The notes: generated by a model not told the origin, from the letters alone. 64,000 bases of DNA from Apostichopus japonicus (GCF_037975245.1 NC_092582.1:10456001-10520000), one strand, 5' to 3'. Positions 9,102 to 21,559 are shown, counted from the stretch's first letter. Made by a program: numbers and translations.

Positions 9102-9773
9102 TTAATGGAATGAGACTTTAAGTAGTAACAATTGTGAATACAAAAAGGGTTTGGTTTTTGGGTAGTGAGTTGTTGCGACTTTGTATTTCAGGGGGAGGTC
9201 TTCAATCAAAGGGTCGTTCTCGAGGTTGTTTTTGTATAACTTGGTATTGAATTCTTTAAGTCGGGTGAAAGTAGATTTTGTGTTTCCTGCACGGAGAACG
9301 TACAAAGTAGCAATATAGGTAGGGATTTTGAGTGCGAGTCGATAAGCTGTGGTGTGGATTCTGTTTAAAATTTGTTTATTGGGATTAGAGATGGTAAGCA
9401 GGGAGATTCTCCCGTAACTGAGAATCGGTTTTACTTTGGATTTATAGATTTGGATAATTGTTTTCGGAGGGAAGTTATATTTGTGTGAGAGGATTTGAAT
9501 GGATTTAAGTTGGAACCAGCAGCGTCCTGCAGTTCTGTTACAAAGTAGATTAAACGATAATTTGCCATCGAAAGTGGTACCAAGGAAGGTTGCATTAGGA
9601 GTAGCAGTGATTGAGGTGTTGAAAAGATTAATTTTGGAAATATGGATATGGTATTTTGAAATTATTATGGAGAAATTGGCTAGGTTAGATTTTGAGGGAT
9701 ATATTTTTGTTCTCCACATCGAGCACCAATTTTCGAGATGTGTTATTGCTCTTTTAATATTTAGTTCCGTCAT
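9102..9773 (-). pseudogene. reverse transcriptase C-terminal part (Jockey-like)
   Basis: A 223-residue open frame directly downstream of the YTDD catalytic motif (about 9805-9816; the motif lies in the same frame just before the first Met). It includes NATFLGTTFDGKLSF and the thumb-like helices usual after the RT palm, ending at 9102. As part of a LINE it would belong to the ORF2 polyprotein. Copy 1 at the window start lacks this portion. Confidence 0.75.
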
Positions 9774-10623
9774 ATAGATATTTTTACTGGTGCTCCAAAT
9801 GGCTATGTCATCAGTGTACTGACTATAGTTGCATTCAGATAGAGGGGGGGATGTTCAAATCATTAACAAATAGGGTGCAGGGGAGGGGGCTGAGAACAGC
9901 GCCCTGTGGAGTACCTGCACCAAGTGGAATAGGTTTTGATTGTTGGTTTTGTAGCATATTTTGGTATTGCGCTCACTAAAGAAAGAGGAAAGAAGTCTGG
10001 TGTAATTGGAGGGGAGATTAAAGTTAAGTAGTTAAATTCTTATGCCGTTGTGCGAAGTTTTGTCGAACGCCTTTTTCGGCATCAAGGAAGAGGGCAGTGG
10101 TATCATGTTTTTTTATGGAGCCGATGCGAATTTCTTTGGAAAGGTGGAAAGTTTGGTTTATTGTAGATTTGTGTGCGCGGAGTTAACCTGATTGATACGG
10201 GCAAAGTGATTAATTTGCTCAAGGTGGTTTCTGGTGCGGTTATCTATAATTCTTTCGAAAATCTTACCTAAGGCTGGTAGGAGACTAATTGGTTGATAGT
10301 TTTGAATTTTGGTGTGTCTTTACTTAGTTTCGGTATTAAAATCATTTTGGCGGATTTCCACAGGGTTGGGAAATGACCCAGTCTAAGGAGTTTGTTAAAT
10401 AATGGGAAAATATGAGAGTTAATGAATATAGGAGGCCGACGGAGGGGAATCTTTTAGCATTAGGTCATTTATGTTGTCAAGACCAGGGGAGGAGGCATTT
10501 TTGCATATTCAGTGGCACTATACCAATCATTTATATCTATTTCTTTGAGAAGGGATGTTTTTGTTGAGACATCCTTAGAAGTTGGGGATAAAGCTGGTTG
10601 CATTACAGATAATTGTACGGTCT

Positions 10624-11063
10624 ATTTTGCAGGGATGAGACTGAGCCGGGGAAAAAAAATCTGAAATTTATTGATCGCCGTCCTGGGGGAGGGGTTTAAG
10701 GGGACACCCCCTCCCCTTCAGAATTTTTTTGTCAGGTAAGGAGGGCTTAAATGCAAAATGGTGGACTCTAGATGGAATCTATCACGTCACGTAACTCGCC
10801 AACAAATTGTGGAATTTCTGCTTGTATAATTTATCCATTAGCTTTTTTGAACCAAAAAAAGGCTTTTTTGCTTGCTTTGTGCTACTTGATTCCACCACTG
10901 GTCAAATTCGGTGTTCCTTCCCTTCACAGTCCAGCATGTTCGGCAAAAAAAATAAAAAATAAAAAAATAATAAAAAACGCGAATTACGAGAAAAAACGCG
11001 AAATTGAAAAAAAAAATAATCTGAAATCCGCGTTTCCGCGGAAGAGTCTCATGCCTGATTTTG
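10624..11063. mobile_element. MITE copy A inside the Jockey RT, 6-bp target duplication
   Basis: The element body is 10630-11057 (428 bp). Its ends are CAGGGATGAGACT and AGTCTCATGCCTG, which are 13-bp inverted repeats with one mismatch. It is flanked by ATTTTG at 10624-10629 and 11058-11063. Copy 1 of the Jockey element at about 770-795 shows the unoccupied site. No transposase is present. CAGGG ends recall hAT, but hAT usually duplicates 8 bp; 6-bp variants and IS3EU-like families are alternatives. Confidence 0.8.
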
Positions 11064-11962
11064 TGTTGGAATCTGTTATCGTATGGAGGGCCATCTAAGA
11101 TATTGAATATAGTTTTCAAGTATGATTCACTAAGCTTTATTTGGTCTTAAGTTTTTGTGATGAGGTTACCTACTTTATCTCTAAGGCATTCGTCTGTATT
11201 ACCTGTGTTTGGGTTGTAATGGTTTTATGATATTTTTTTAATTTTTCCAAAAGTGTTTTGGGTTTTTGTCATTAATGATTGAATTGCATTTGTTTTGGAT
11301 TCGGTTTTGGTCGACCGCCGATATTTGTCTATTTATTTGTTTTTTAGGTTAGTTAATTTAGGTTTTTAGAGTTGGATCTGGGGAGATCATATAGGTTCTA
11401 TGTAGGCGACGTCTGAGTTATTTAGTGTAAGAATATTCCTATTTAGTTGTGGATTTCTGTTTTGTTTTTAACAGGCAGTGTTGTTTGAAGGTATGAAAGA
11501 TATGCTGTCACAATATATGCCGATGTAATTTAGCTTGTTGTTGTGGTAATTGGCAATAGTGTTGTTTGTTATGATCCCTTTTTAAATGATGTCCAGTCTG
11601 TTTTATTGTAATTATACGTTAAATCGTTATTTTGGATGCGACTGAGGTTTATGTCTAGCTCAAAAAGGAGTGGAAAATGGTCACTGATTAGGTCATCTTC
11701 TAGGATTTGAATCGAATGAGTTTTAGTTGCAAGGTGGTTTGAGGTTATGGCGTAGTCAAGTAGTTCAGTATTATTGTTTATTGGGTTTATCCTAGTTTTG
11801 GTATTTTGGTTAATTATTGTTAAGTTGTGTTTATCACATATTTCTAAGAGGTATATGCCTTTTTCAGATATTTTGGTGCTACCAAAAATGATGTGGTGGG
11901 CATTTAAATCTCCTAGTAGTATTGCATTTTTATTAAAACTTTTTTTGATTGTGGATATGGGC

Positions 11963-12292
11963 TCATTTGGGGACTATAATAGCTAATAATGTGGAGAGGT
12001 TTATTGTCTCTTTCGAGTACAATTTCAATTGTTTGGGTTTGTTTGAGAGGGTGGCTTTGAGGTTGTTTTTTTCAGCAATAAGTACTCCTCCCATAGAGCG
12101 AGAGATATCGTGTCTGAAAGTTTGGTAACCAGGGATGCTAAGGTGGGAATTTTTATTTAGTTTAGTTTCATTTAACGAAATGATATCCGGGGAGTGGTTG
12201 GCGAATATAGTAAGTAGGAGGCTTAATTTTGGAAGGATACTGTTGATGTTTAGGTGGAGGAACTTGACCGAAGGAGGGAGTGTGCTTGTCAT
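11963..12292 (-). pseudogene. APE-type endonuclease N-terminal part (Jockey-like)
   Basis: The open frame starts with a Met and quickly reaches KFLHLNINSILPKL, the first strand of LINE endonucleases, and then IISLNETKLNKN, which carries the conserved catalytic Glu. It overlaps the 3' end of the gag frame by four bases, as often seen between LINE ORF1 and ORF2. The remainder of the endonuclease (down to about 11.5 kb) is frameshifted. Confidence 0.75.
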
Positions 12293-13430
12293 GTAGGTGA
12301 TTGAGGAGGGCTAAATATTGAAGGATGGTGGAGACGTTCCATAATTACAGTTTCTGGGATATTTAAGTTTAGGTGTTTTAGTGCTAACACGGTGGCGTAA
12401 CTGGCATGGTCGTCAGATTTAATATTAATGTTGGCTTTTTGGAAGGTGTATTGTACTAATTCAATTACAAAGGTTGCGATATTAAGTTTTTTTTCAGTGA
12501 CGATTTTATTTGTTATTTCAATTTTAGGGGTAAAATTGGTTACATTCGCGTAGGTTCTTTGTTCTTGTTGTTTGTTATTATTTTCAGTTTTAGCTTCTTT
12601 AAATTTTGGGCATCCTTTGTAAAGGGCGACATGAGTCCCTGAGCAATTGGCACATTTTGGGTTTTCTTTTGCTTTGGGACAGTCTTTAACTCTGTGGTTT
12701 TTGCCACATCTGAGACATCTGGTTTGATTTTTGCAAGCACGGTGGGTGTGTCCAAAAAGTTGACATTTGAAACATTGAGTGATTTGGGGGGGTTCGTGGT
12801 ATTCTTCTGTTTTGTGTTTAGAGTATCCTAAGTAGAAACCTTGTTTGATTAGCGATTGTTGAGGCTCTTGTTCTTCAAACGTCATTTTTACTTTCCAAGT
12901 TGTATTGTTTGTGGCATGACTAATGAGTCTTTTAGTTTGTATTGGGGTGTATTCTTGGTCTTTGAGTTCTTGTTCAATATCTTTGATTTGAATTTCAGGG
13001 TTTATGCCACAGGCTACTATGGAGAAGTTTCTTTGTCATACTTTTTGGGGGATTCTTGGTTTGGGGTTGCCTAGTTTAGTCTTTTGAGTCCATGGTTTCA
13101 GGAGGATATTTGCAGATTTAGGGTCATGGGGGTGATTAGGATGTCGTTACTACAAAGATGGTTTATATTTGAGATCATGGCATTTGGTTTTTCTTCATTG
13201 ATTAGTTTAGCAAGTGTTTATTGGGTTTTTTGATAGTTCTGGTAAGATTCCTGATACAATGATTGTTTGAGCGGACTTTTTGGTGGTTGGTTTGGAGTTA
13301 GGAGATGGGTTTATTTCAACGTAGATTGGACGTTGTCTTTTTCTGCTATTTTTGTACAGGGATCAAGTCATTAATGTCTATGTCAAAATCAGAGAGTTTT
13401 AGGTTTTCGACTAGGGGGGCAGTTATAGGT
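12289..13430 (-). pseudogene. ORF1 (gag) with three zinc knuckles, Jockey-like
   Basis: The open part (12289-12885) contains the segment preceding the zinc knuckles (FYLGYSKHKTEEYHEPP) and then CFKCQLFGHTHRAC, CLRCGKNHRVKDC and CANCSGTHVALYKGC, three Cys/His knuckles for nucleic-acid binding. Upstream on the same strand the coding sense continues to about 13.4 kb, but with at least one in-frame TGA near 13.05 kb and frame changes. It would package element RNA in an RNP particle. It is clearly inactive. Confidence 0.75.
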
Positions 13431-13714
13431 GGGTAAGGGGTTGTCATATTGGCAAAACAGCCCCTCCCTACGGGTTTTAAATGGCTTCTATACCATGAAA
13501 TTGATCATAAACTTCACTTACCAGAAAGAATTAGTCTCCAGCCTAAGACGGCGGACGGAAAGAATAGGAACTCCTTTTGAAGAGACACACTATGAATCGA
13601 AAGTGTACTCGGCAGCGTTGTGTTGGTATCCAAGGACGCGTACGTTTTGTAAATGGCGAGTAAGTCATAGAGTGAAGGATGATGGGGTGGTGCTCTGTCA
13701 AAAAGCTAACTGTT

Positions 13715-13790
13715 GACCAACATAATCCACAGAACCTTAAGGAAAGGAGAGGAATGCAAAAGAAGTTAGCCAGCTTTCTTCAAAGTAAGT
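13715..13790. repeat. repeat segment duplicated at 15225-15305
   Basis: The words CAACATA...CCACAGA, GAAAGGAGAGGAAT and TTTTCTTCAAA(A)GTAA recur in the same order at 15.23-15.30 kb. It appears to be part of a larger duplicated block in this field. Confidence 0.5.
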
Positions 13791-14830
13791 CTCGTACATT
13801 TAGCACAAAACATTAAACACTAATTAGCAACCAATTCCAACAAATTTTAGGCTGTGATTGAAACTTTACTGGTGGAAACATAATTAAATATATATTACAT
13901 TTTTATGAACCTTTCTTTCTTATGACTAACCTTGACTGTATATTGCAGCTTTCCAGCTTAGCTGGTGTTTTTCCATCAAATCAGCTCATCTTTGAGTTTA
14001 CTGATCTTGACAACAATCAACTGTCTTTTTAATTTACCACAACCCAGACCAAACTACAGGGATGAGACTGAGCTGGGGGAAAAAAATCTGAAATTTATCA
14101 ATCGCCGTCCTGGGGGAGGGGTTTAAGGGGGGGCTTAGATGCAAAATGGTGGACTCTAGATGGAATCTATCACATCACGTAACTCGCCAAAAAAGTGTGG
14201 AATCTCTGCTTGTATAATTTATCCATTAGCTTTTTTGAACCAAAAAAAGGCTTTTTTGCTTGCTTTGTGCTACTTGATTCCACCACTGGTCAAATTCGGT
14301 TTTTCCTTCCCTTTTCAGTCCAGCACCTTCGGCAAAAAAAAAAAAAATTAAAACTTAAATCTAAAAAATAATAATAAAAACGCGAATTACGAGAAAAAAC
14401 GTGAAAATGAAACAACAAAAAAATCTGAAATCCGCGTTTCCGCAAAAGAGTCTCATGCCTGACACCAATTGGCAACTCTTTCCAACAATCTGAGGCAACG
14501 ATCATCAATTTAAGACAACCAAATTACTAATTACAAAATGATTCCAACACACTAAGGCACCGGGTCTCATTAATTTAGCACAAAACAGACCACACTAGTT
14601 AGCAAATCATATCAATAAACTAAGGCAAAACTTATAAATTTAATACAGACACACCACACTAACTACCAACAAATTATCACAGTACTCCTCTTCAATTTAG
14701 CACAAACAGACCACACTAATTAGCTACTCATTCCACCAAACTAAGGCACAATGTCTCTTTGATTTATCACGAAACAGACCACACCAAAGTACCGACTGGT
14801 TCCAACAGGCTAAGGCACCGTGTCTCCTAC
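13780..14830. repeat. minisatellite field 1 (about 60-70 bp units)
   Basis: Degenerate units share CTAAGGCAC(C)..GTCTC, ATTTAGCACAAAA and CAGACCACAC(T/C)AA, each about 60-70 bp long. MITE copy B interrupts the field at 14057-14461. Confidence 0.7.
14051..14467. mobile_element. MITE copy B inside the minisatellite
   Basis: The body 14057-14461 (405 bp) has the same termini as copy A (CAGGGATGAGACT and AGTCTCATGCCTG) and most of the same interior. The flanks AAACTA and ACACCA agree at 4 of 6 bases. Aligning neighbouring minisatellite units across the gap puts the junction exactly here, which supports a 6-bp duplication that has since mutated. Confidence 0.75.
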
Positions 14831-15174
14831 ATTTAGAAATCATCTTGACAACTATCAACTGTTGAGAGGACAAGACTGATGTTCATGATACTGGCTCACA
14901 CTGATGTTTCCCTTGAAACTAAATTTTTCTCCAATTTCTGTTAAATCACCTCCAGATAACACTTCCAGATATCTCTGTAGAGGACAAGCTTGAAGGATCT
15001 TCTCGTATTTGGTGGAGTTAATGATCTTTCTACCACTTGTTCTAAACCTGATCCAGCTTCATTACAGACATCCAAGACTCACAATTTTCCTTCAAGTTTC
15101 TTCATCTTCTTCTTTCACCTGAGACAGTATTGTAAAAGATAAGAAGATTTCATATATTGGAAAGCAGATAGACA
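14781..15174. repeat. about 394-bp block, copy 1 of a direct duplication
   Basis: Nearly identical to 17641-18035, including GAGAGGACAAGACTGATG and the CTTGAAGGATCTTCTCG word. It carries one minisatellite unit on its left side, so block and array were amplified together. Confidence 0.75.
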
Positions 15175-15309
15175 TCGTATTTGGTGGAGTTGAGATCTTT
15201 ACCAAACAGAACGTTTGGATCCAAGCTTGTTGAGCAACATAGGCCACAGATCTCTGATGAAAGGAGAGGAATACAAGAAAAATTAGTCACTTTTCTTCAA
15301 AAGTAAAAA

Positions 15310-15740
15310 AGTCAACCCTGTTAACAACCAAACTGTCAGCCGTGAGACAAAACATGTATACTCTTCTAGAGGGGCAATTTGTGAAAGAAATGGAATTTTA
15401 TGGTCAGATCAAAGATATTGGACACTGGTTTGAACAACTCTCAAGAAAGACCTCACTAAGTACCAACTCGTTCCATCAAACTAGGTACAATGTGTTATTA
15501 ATTTTAGACAACCAAAATACTTATTACAAATTCATTCCAACAAACTAAGGCAACAGGTTTCATTAATTTAGCACAAAACAGACCACACTAATTAGCAACT
15601 CATATCAATAAACTAAGGCAGAACTTATCAAGTTAATACAAACACACCACACCAATTACCGACTGGTTCCAGTAGGCTAAGGCTGAGGTCTTATACATTT
15701 AGCACAAAAATGTCTCCTACATTTCTAATTAACTAGAGCA
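15310..15740. repeat. minisatellite field 2
   Basis: More diverged units of the same family as field 1, between two duplicated blocks. No coding potential is credible; the 68-codon open frame at 15342 is made of repeat sequence. Confidence 0.6.
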
Positions 15741-16290
15741 CCAATGTTGCAGAAGCTCATACCTTTTCGAGCTTAAAAATGTAGGGCCCACAAAACCAAT
15801 TTTGGGCCTGTGAGGGATACCCCCCCCCCCCTCCATTAGCAGAATCCTGGCCACACCACTGGCTATAATTCCTATTTTCCCCTTTAAATCCTATTTTACC
15901 CACTCTCTCAAACAATACCACTGACCTACCCTATTAAACTTTCTCCCCTCTACCTTAGCAGACATAACAAGCACTCCCTACAAGGCATAACTTCACAAGC
16001 TGCCTACATACCTCAGGCTCAAAGACTTCTAAGAATTGGCAAGTGCTGATTGGCTATAGGGCTCTCATGCTTACAGTTCAACAGTTAATAACAACTCCCA
16101 GCCCTGCTTTAATTCCACTAACAGCCTCTGCAGAGCTTAACCACAAATGTAAACAAACACTGCAGACACTGGGAGACAAATTAAAGGAGCTTTGGCAAAA
16201 AGTGAAGGCTCAGATTTTTTTAAACAATGGGGATTAATTGTAATTAATTAACTTTTGACCAACATTTTTTAGGCATCACCTTATTCATAC
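15741..16290. other. no gene seen
   Basis: Poly-C at 15821-15831 and otherwise ordinary sequence. A 64-codon frame at 16043-16237 shows no recognisable domain and no splice context. Confidence 0.4.
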
Positions 16291-16885
16291 ACAATCCAAC
16301 AATCATCAGTTCAACTTTGAATATGATCCATCAAAATCTTGAGAAGATTGAGATATTTGAAAATATTACAAAGAATGACCGCCGATGACCCCCTAAATGA
16401 CCTTTGACCTCAATTTTCCGAACACCCCTCGTAACTCTTATCCCGAGGAACATTGTGACCAAGTTTCATTATAATTGGCCATACACTGTACGAACAGGAG
16501 CAATTTGAAAATATAGGGCCGCAGCCCGGGCCACAAAAGACCCCTAGTTGATCTTTGATCTCAAATTCATGAACACCCTGAAGGTAAAACTACCATAGTA
16601 CTATCGTGACAAACCCTCAACATTGTACCATGGAATCTGTAGGAGAAGAAGCATTTTGCGTATTTCAACAAAATGGCCCATTACGGCCCACAGGTGACCT
16701 TTGACCCCAAATTTTGGATCATCTCTGATGGACCTATACCTAATGGTCCTTGTGTCCAAGTTTCATGAAATTCCATCAAACACTGTGCGAGTGGGAGCGG
16801 TTTTACCAATTGTTGACGGATAGAGTGATAGACGCCGCACTGTAACAATAGCTCACACCAGCATGCTGGTATGAGCTAAAAACTA
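16290..16885 (+). mobile_element. dispersed repeat with GACCTTTGACC words and 3' hairpin
   Basis: Recurrent TGACCTTTGACC(T/C)C phrases, GTGACCAAGTTTCAT, AGACGCCGCAC and a terminal AGCTCACACCAGCA/TGCTGGTATGAGCT hairpin followed by an A run are, from memory, typical of a very common non-autonomous repeat in marine animals. The left end is not defined. Helitron identity was considered, but no CTRR follows at the right distance. Confidence 0.5.
16849..16878. repeat. 30-bp near-perfect palindrome
   Basis: TAGCTCACACCAGCA is followed at once by TGCTGGTATGAGCTA; only one pair (C/A) fails. It forms the 3' end of the dispersed repeat. Confidence 0.8.
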
Positions 16886-17690
16886 CTGTAATACCAATAA
16901 ACTAAGGCACCATGTCTCAATAATTTAGCACCAAAACAGACTACATTAATTAGCATCTCATGCCAATAAACTAAGAAACCAATTAGCTTCATTTTGATGT
17001 TGTCATGGTTGCTTGGAATGAGTGGAATGTGTCACTCTGTACAAACTATATCATGGAACTTGTTCAGCCTTTCTGTAAGAATAGTAGTTTAGCACAAAAA
17101 AAACAACATCAAATACCAACTGGTTCCAACAGGCTAAGGCACCATGTCTCATACATTTAGCACAAAAACTGACCACACCAAATACCAACAGGCTAAGGCA
17201 CCGTGTCTCGTACATTTAGCACAAAAACTGACCACACCAAATACCAACTGGTTCCAACAGGCTAAGGCACCGTGTCTCATACAATTAGCACAAAAACACA
17301 CCACACCAATTACCTTTTTCAATAGGCTAAGGCACTGTGTCTCGTACCGTTAGCACAAAAACAGACCACACCAAATACCAACTGGTTCCAACAGGCTAAG
17401 GCACTGTGTCTCGCACATTTAGCACAAAAACTGACCACACCAAATACCAACTTGTTCCAACAGGCTAAGGCACCGTGTCTCGTACATTTAGCACAAAAAC
17501 TGACCACACCAAATACCAACTGGTTCCAACAGGCTAAGGCACCGTGTCTCATACAATTAGCACAAAAACACACCACACCAATTACCTTTTTCAATAGGCT
17601 AAGGCACTGTGTCTCGTACCGTTAGCACAAAAACAGACCACACCAAATACCGACTGGTTCCAACAGGCTAAGGCACCGTGTCTCCTACAT
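16885..17690. repeat. minisatellite field 3, about 69-bp units
   Basis: The most regular of the three fields: the words AGGCTAAGGCAC(C/T)GTGTCTC, ATTTAGCACAAAAACTGACC and ACACCAAATACCAACTGGTT recur about every 64-70 bp from 17.13 to 17.69 kb. Two consecutive units are repeated as a pair, a start of higher-order structure. The open frames on both strands here are low-value products of the repeat. Confidence 0.85.
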
Positions 17691-18035
17691 TTAGAAATCA
17701 TCTTGACAACAATCAACTGTTGAGAGGACAAGACTGATGTTCATGATACTGGCTCACACTGATGTTTTCCTAAGTTGAATGTTACTTTTTCTCCAATTTC
17801 TGTTAAATCACCTCCAGATAACACTTCCAGAGCTCTCTGTAGAGGACAGGCTTGAAGGATCTTCTCGTATTTGGTGGAGTTAATGATCTTTCTACCACTT
17901 GTTCTAAACCTGATCCAGCTTCATTACAGACATCCAAGACTCACAATTTTCCTTCAATTTTCTTCATCTTCTTCTTTCACCTGAGACAGTATTGTAAAAG
18001 ATATGAAGATTTCATATATTGGAAAGCAGATAGAC
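17641..18035. repeat. about 394-bp block, copy 2 of the direct duplication
   Basis: Copy of 14781-15174 in the same orientation, about 2.86 kb away. The match stops at AGCAGATAGACAT on the right. Confidence 0.75.
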
Positions 18036-18049
18036 ATTGCCACTAGACT

Positions 18050-21000
18050 CATTTTTACACACTCCCTCCCTTCCTCCCCTCCCTCCCCCTGACTACCTAA
18101 ACAACCCTGACTGCTGCCTCATTGAAACAAATGTATATGATTGTGGTTTAATGGCAGAAATAAACAAAACAAATACCAGAGCTTAAATATTTCTGTGTTA
18201 CTATAGTAAACTGCATACCCAAACGGAAGCATTACAGAATCTTCAATGTCTCAGACCTCCAGCAGGATCTAGTCACAGTTCATGGAGTCTCCTTGTGAAT
18301 CAGTGTGGCCAATGCAATGCTGTAAAGACAAGTATTAAAGCAATATGTACAGTATATATATACCTTTGGTGTGAAATAAATTTTAGTATTTTTTTTAAAG
18401 TAGTCTTACATCAGATCATCTTCCAGTTTGCGTATGCAGATACCTTTTTGATGAATGTTTACAAACATGAATAAACTGTACCTCTTTTTGTTACTAAGTG
18501 CCTGTTTATTTTTAATACTTGCAATATGACTCTTTAATGAACCTTACTAGACATTGCTATCAAACCTATGGAGTACTACGTAAAATGCCAAAACTTCCTT
18601 TGATGTATATTGTTCACTATAATGGTCAAGCTGATTGAAAGGAATTAATTCAACACAATTTGAGAACATTTCATCAGCCAAACAATTTGGAGAGCATGTA
18701 CTAGTTTAAACAAACTTAGCAAGCACATTCATGAGGAGCTGGAAAATTGAAAAAATGTCTGAAATACACATCATTCTTGAAACAAGAAACTTGACAAGTG
18801 AAATAAGGACCGACACTTAAGCTACAACATGTACACTTAGCAAAGATGAAAACTGGCTTTTCAGCCAATACACAAGTACCAACAACATATTAGTATATTC
18901 ATGGTAAACCCTCATGTGCTTCCATGACTTCACCTGTGTAATAATATTCTATATCAACAAGGACAGAGATACTATATCTTGTACTTATCTCTCAATACTC
19001 TTAATATGTGTTTACCATGAGTTGTGTTCCTCACAACTTTCAATGTTTTCAAATTAAAAACCAAATTGCAGACAATTACTCAACAATGAGAGGTTGACTT
19101 GGCAAAGTTTGAATTCGGTTTAATAATAATCAAAGTTTCAGTGAGACAGTTCTGCAGACCATAAGATCATGCCTTAGGCATCAAAAGAAGACTATGATCT
19201 GATAAAGATATGCCGAGAGTTGGACCAATACTGTTAAGCCTAGTTTCAGGTCAAAATTATGCTAGTTGATCAAATTAATACATACATGTATATCAATTTA
19301 GTTGCCTATGCTAGGTAACATCAGCTTTCATGGAGAGTTTTCTCCATACTTGTCCATCACTAACATCAATTAGACCACAGAGCTAGGCTTATTGCTTGAG
19401 AATTTCTTTTTACAAAGTACCGTTGCTTGTATAAGAAGCCTAGGATAGGCTAGTTCGTCCTCATCTCTATCTAGCCTTTGCTTTGGTAGGCTAGCCTATG
19501 TTTCCCATTTTCATTTGGTGGTAGGCCTAGCCTGGGGCCATTTGTTCCCTCCCCTAACAGCGTTATTTTCCTCCCACTTAAAAGTTGAGTAACTTACCTC
19601 CCCTACATCATACGGGAGTCAAGTACGTTTTTACTGGAAACTAACATTTCCAGGGGAGTTAACTAAGGTTTTTCATGGGAGGCATATTGGCTAGGCTATG
19701 TGGAAAGAATAAACGTTGTGAGTGGAATAACTGTAAGAACAGATTTAAAGGGAGAAAGGTAAAGTTAAGGGTGAAAAATAACATGGTTAAGGAAACTAAC
19801 ATACTATTTTCAAGGGAGGAGACTGTTGTTCTGTAGGCTCTGACTGCATATTCTTGTAGAGCAAGCTAAAGAAAGTTGTGATAGTATGAAAATAGAAAAT
19901 GTGACCAGGTATCTTCCTTGTGTAACTGTTCAGTGATTGGAAGATAAAAAATGTTTGTGAATAGGCCGGATTGTTTGCATAGGATTGTATGCGAACATGG
20001 GGTAATTTACATGTGTGGAATTCATAGTGGTAATGGGTTGTTTGCTTGTATGGCATTCATTGTGGGAATGAAATAACATAGACAATTTAGCCTATACAGT
20101 AGGTATGCCCTCCTTGGTTCCTCTCCTTGTTTTCCTATTTACCAGTTTCTTCAATTACTACAAGTACTGTACAAGTGTCTCTTTGAAATATGTTCATTTC
20201 TTTCACCAAACTCTCCTAAATCACAAGACACATTTACTACGTACAGTTGCTTCACTACTTAAATTATTTCCACAGCCAAGCCGTCTTTCTTTCCTCCCCT
20301 GAAAACATTGGTTTCAACCCCTAAAAATAATTCCAGGGAGGAAACTATTGTTTTTATTCTGGAGGGTTGGAGAAGAAACCAACGACCTTGCCTGTCATGA
20401 TGGAAAAAAAAGGAAAGAGAGAGAGCTTTCATCCTAGGCTAATTTGTCCGGCTGCGAGTTAGTTTCTTGAGGATGTGTTACTGTTAGTGTTAAGTGCTAG
20501 ATGGCATAGCCTAGGCTATGGTAGGAATTTAAAGACATTTAGGCCTAGGCAAATTAAGTTAGGCCTAACCTAACTGTACTAGCCTTAACCAGAAAGTAAT
20601 TAGGCCCTACCAGCTAGGTCTAGTATTTTGTCGGAAGATATAAAGTGACTTACTTTACTTACGTTAATTGTCTAGGCTAGTGAATATCATATTCATGTTT
20701 AGGGTTACCCCTACTACATGCGCAGTTGCTTAATTTACTTTACTGCGCTTGAATTTGCCTTTGTCGTAAGAATAGTTTATAAATAATTGTTACGACTCGT
20801 CGTAAGAATAGTCACGGCCTATCATATTAGGCCTAGATTAGCATTCCAACTAGTAGTATAGACGCCAGTGCCTACGTGAGCTAGCCTATCGTTAGGCCTA
20901 AGCGATACTATTATATGATAGGCTAGCGTAATTTCTCACGCTCGATGACTCAAACAATGTGAAGTACTTGCTTGCTCCACAAAACTAATACACAACCTTC

Positions 21001-21480
21001 GAGCTGGCGAATATATCTGCCATTCACATTCTTTGGCAGTTACCCCCCATACAGAATAGGCTGCAAATTACAATTACGTATGCATACTTTTTAAGAAAAA
21101 GTCACCCAGGAAAGAACCTGGGCACGAAAACCAAACTACCAAACGACTGATGCCCCAGTCCCAGCCCCAGTCCCCTTGCATCGGGACTGTGACTGTGTGA
21201 TCATCGTATGCATTATTAGCCAACGGCTGCCAGGAAGCGAACTGCACTGCTCGCGTAACCTTTCGTGAGCTTTACATACAGATCATAATTCGCGCTCCGT
21301 TGCTTAACCTTTGACCACGACCGTATGCGTCTATGGCAAGCCATGTGGGACAAACACTGCATAATATATCAACGTATTAATTGAAAAAAAAAATAAACTA
21401 GCAATGACATGCTAGATGCATATCCATTTGAAATCATTATATTTACAACGAAACAATTCAAATGGTCTCATAAGATAGGC
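18050..21480. other. no gene seen; TAGGCCTA-rich 19.4-21.6 kb
   Basis: CT-rich tract at 18058-18090. From 19.4 kb on, the word AGGCCTA and its variants (CTAGCCTA, TAGGCCTAGG) recur unusually often. A 14-bp direct repeat, GTCGTAAGAATAGT, lies at 20763-20776 and 20799-20812 around a TTACGAC/GTCGTAA hairpin. No exon with good splice sites and coding sense was found. Confidence 0.45.
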
Positions 21481-21559
21481 CTAAGGTCATTAAACATGTT
21501 GGTCAAGATAATTTATTGAGTTCGCTGCGAATCTCGTCAGAAAAGTTGTTTCAATGACC

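Larger units (their letters stand above)
9000..13430 (-). mobile_element. Jockey-like non-LTR retrotransposon, copy 2, decayed
   Basis: The element reads from gag (about 13.4-12.3 kb) through endonuclease (12.3-11.5 kb) to reverse transcriptase (11.4-9.1 kb). The order ORF1 with three zinc knuckles, APE-type endonuclease, then RT is that of the Jockey clade and its relatives. Frameshifts and stops are scattered throughout, and a MITE splits the RT at 10630-11057. RT motifs visible on the minus strand include a DAEKAFD-type block near 10.06 kb (frameshifted), GTPQGAVLSP near 9.9 kb and YTDD near 9.81 kb. The 3' end is uncertain; T runs at 8808-8820 may mark the tail. Confidence 0.8.

Noticed and set aside
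13429-13716. 95-codon plus-strand ORF
   Set aside because: It overlaps the 5' end of the Jockey-like element and has no domain or initiation context.
16290-16885. Helitron
   Set aside because: A 3' hairpin is present, but no TC start or CTRR end at the right place and no Rep/helicase coding.
17319-17594. 91-codon Cys-rich repeat protein on the minus strand
   Set aside because: It is a direct translation of the 69-bp minisatellite; the apparent protein repeats come from DNA repeats.
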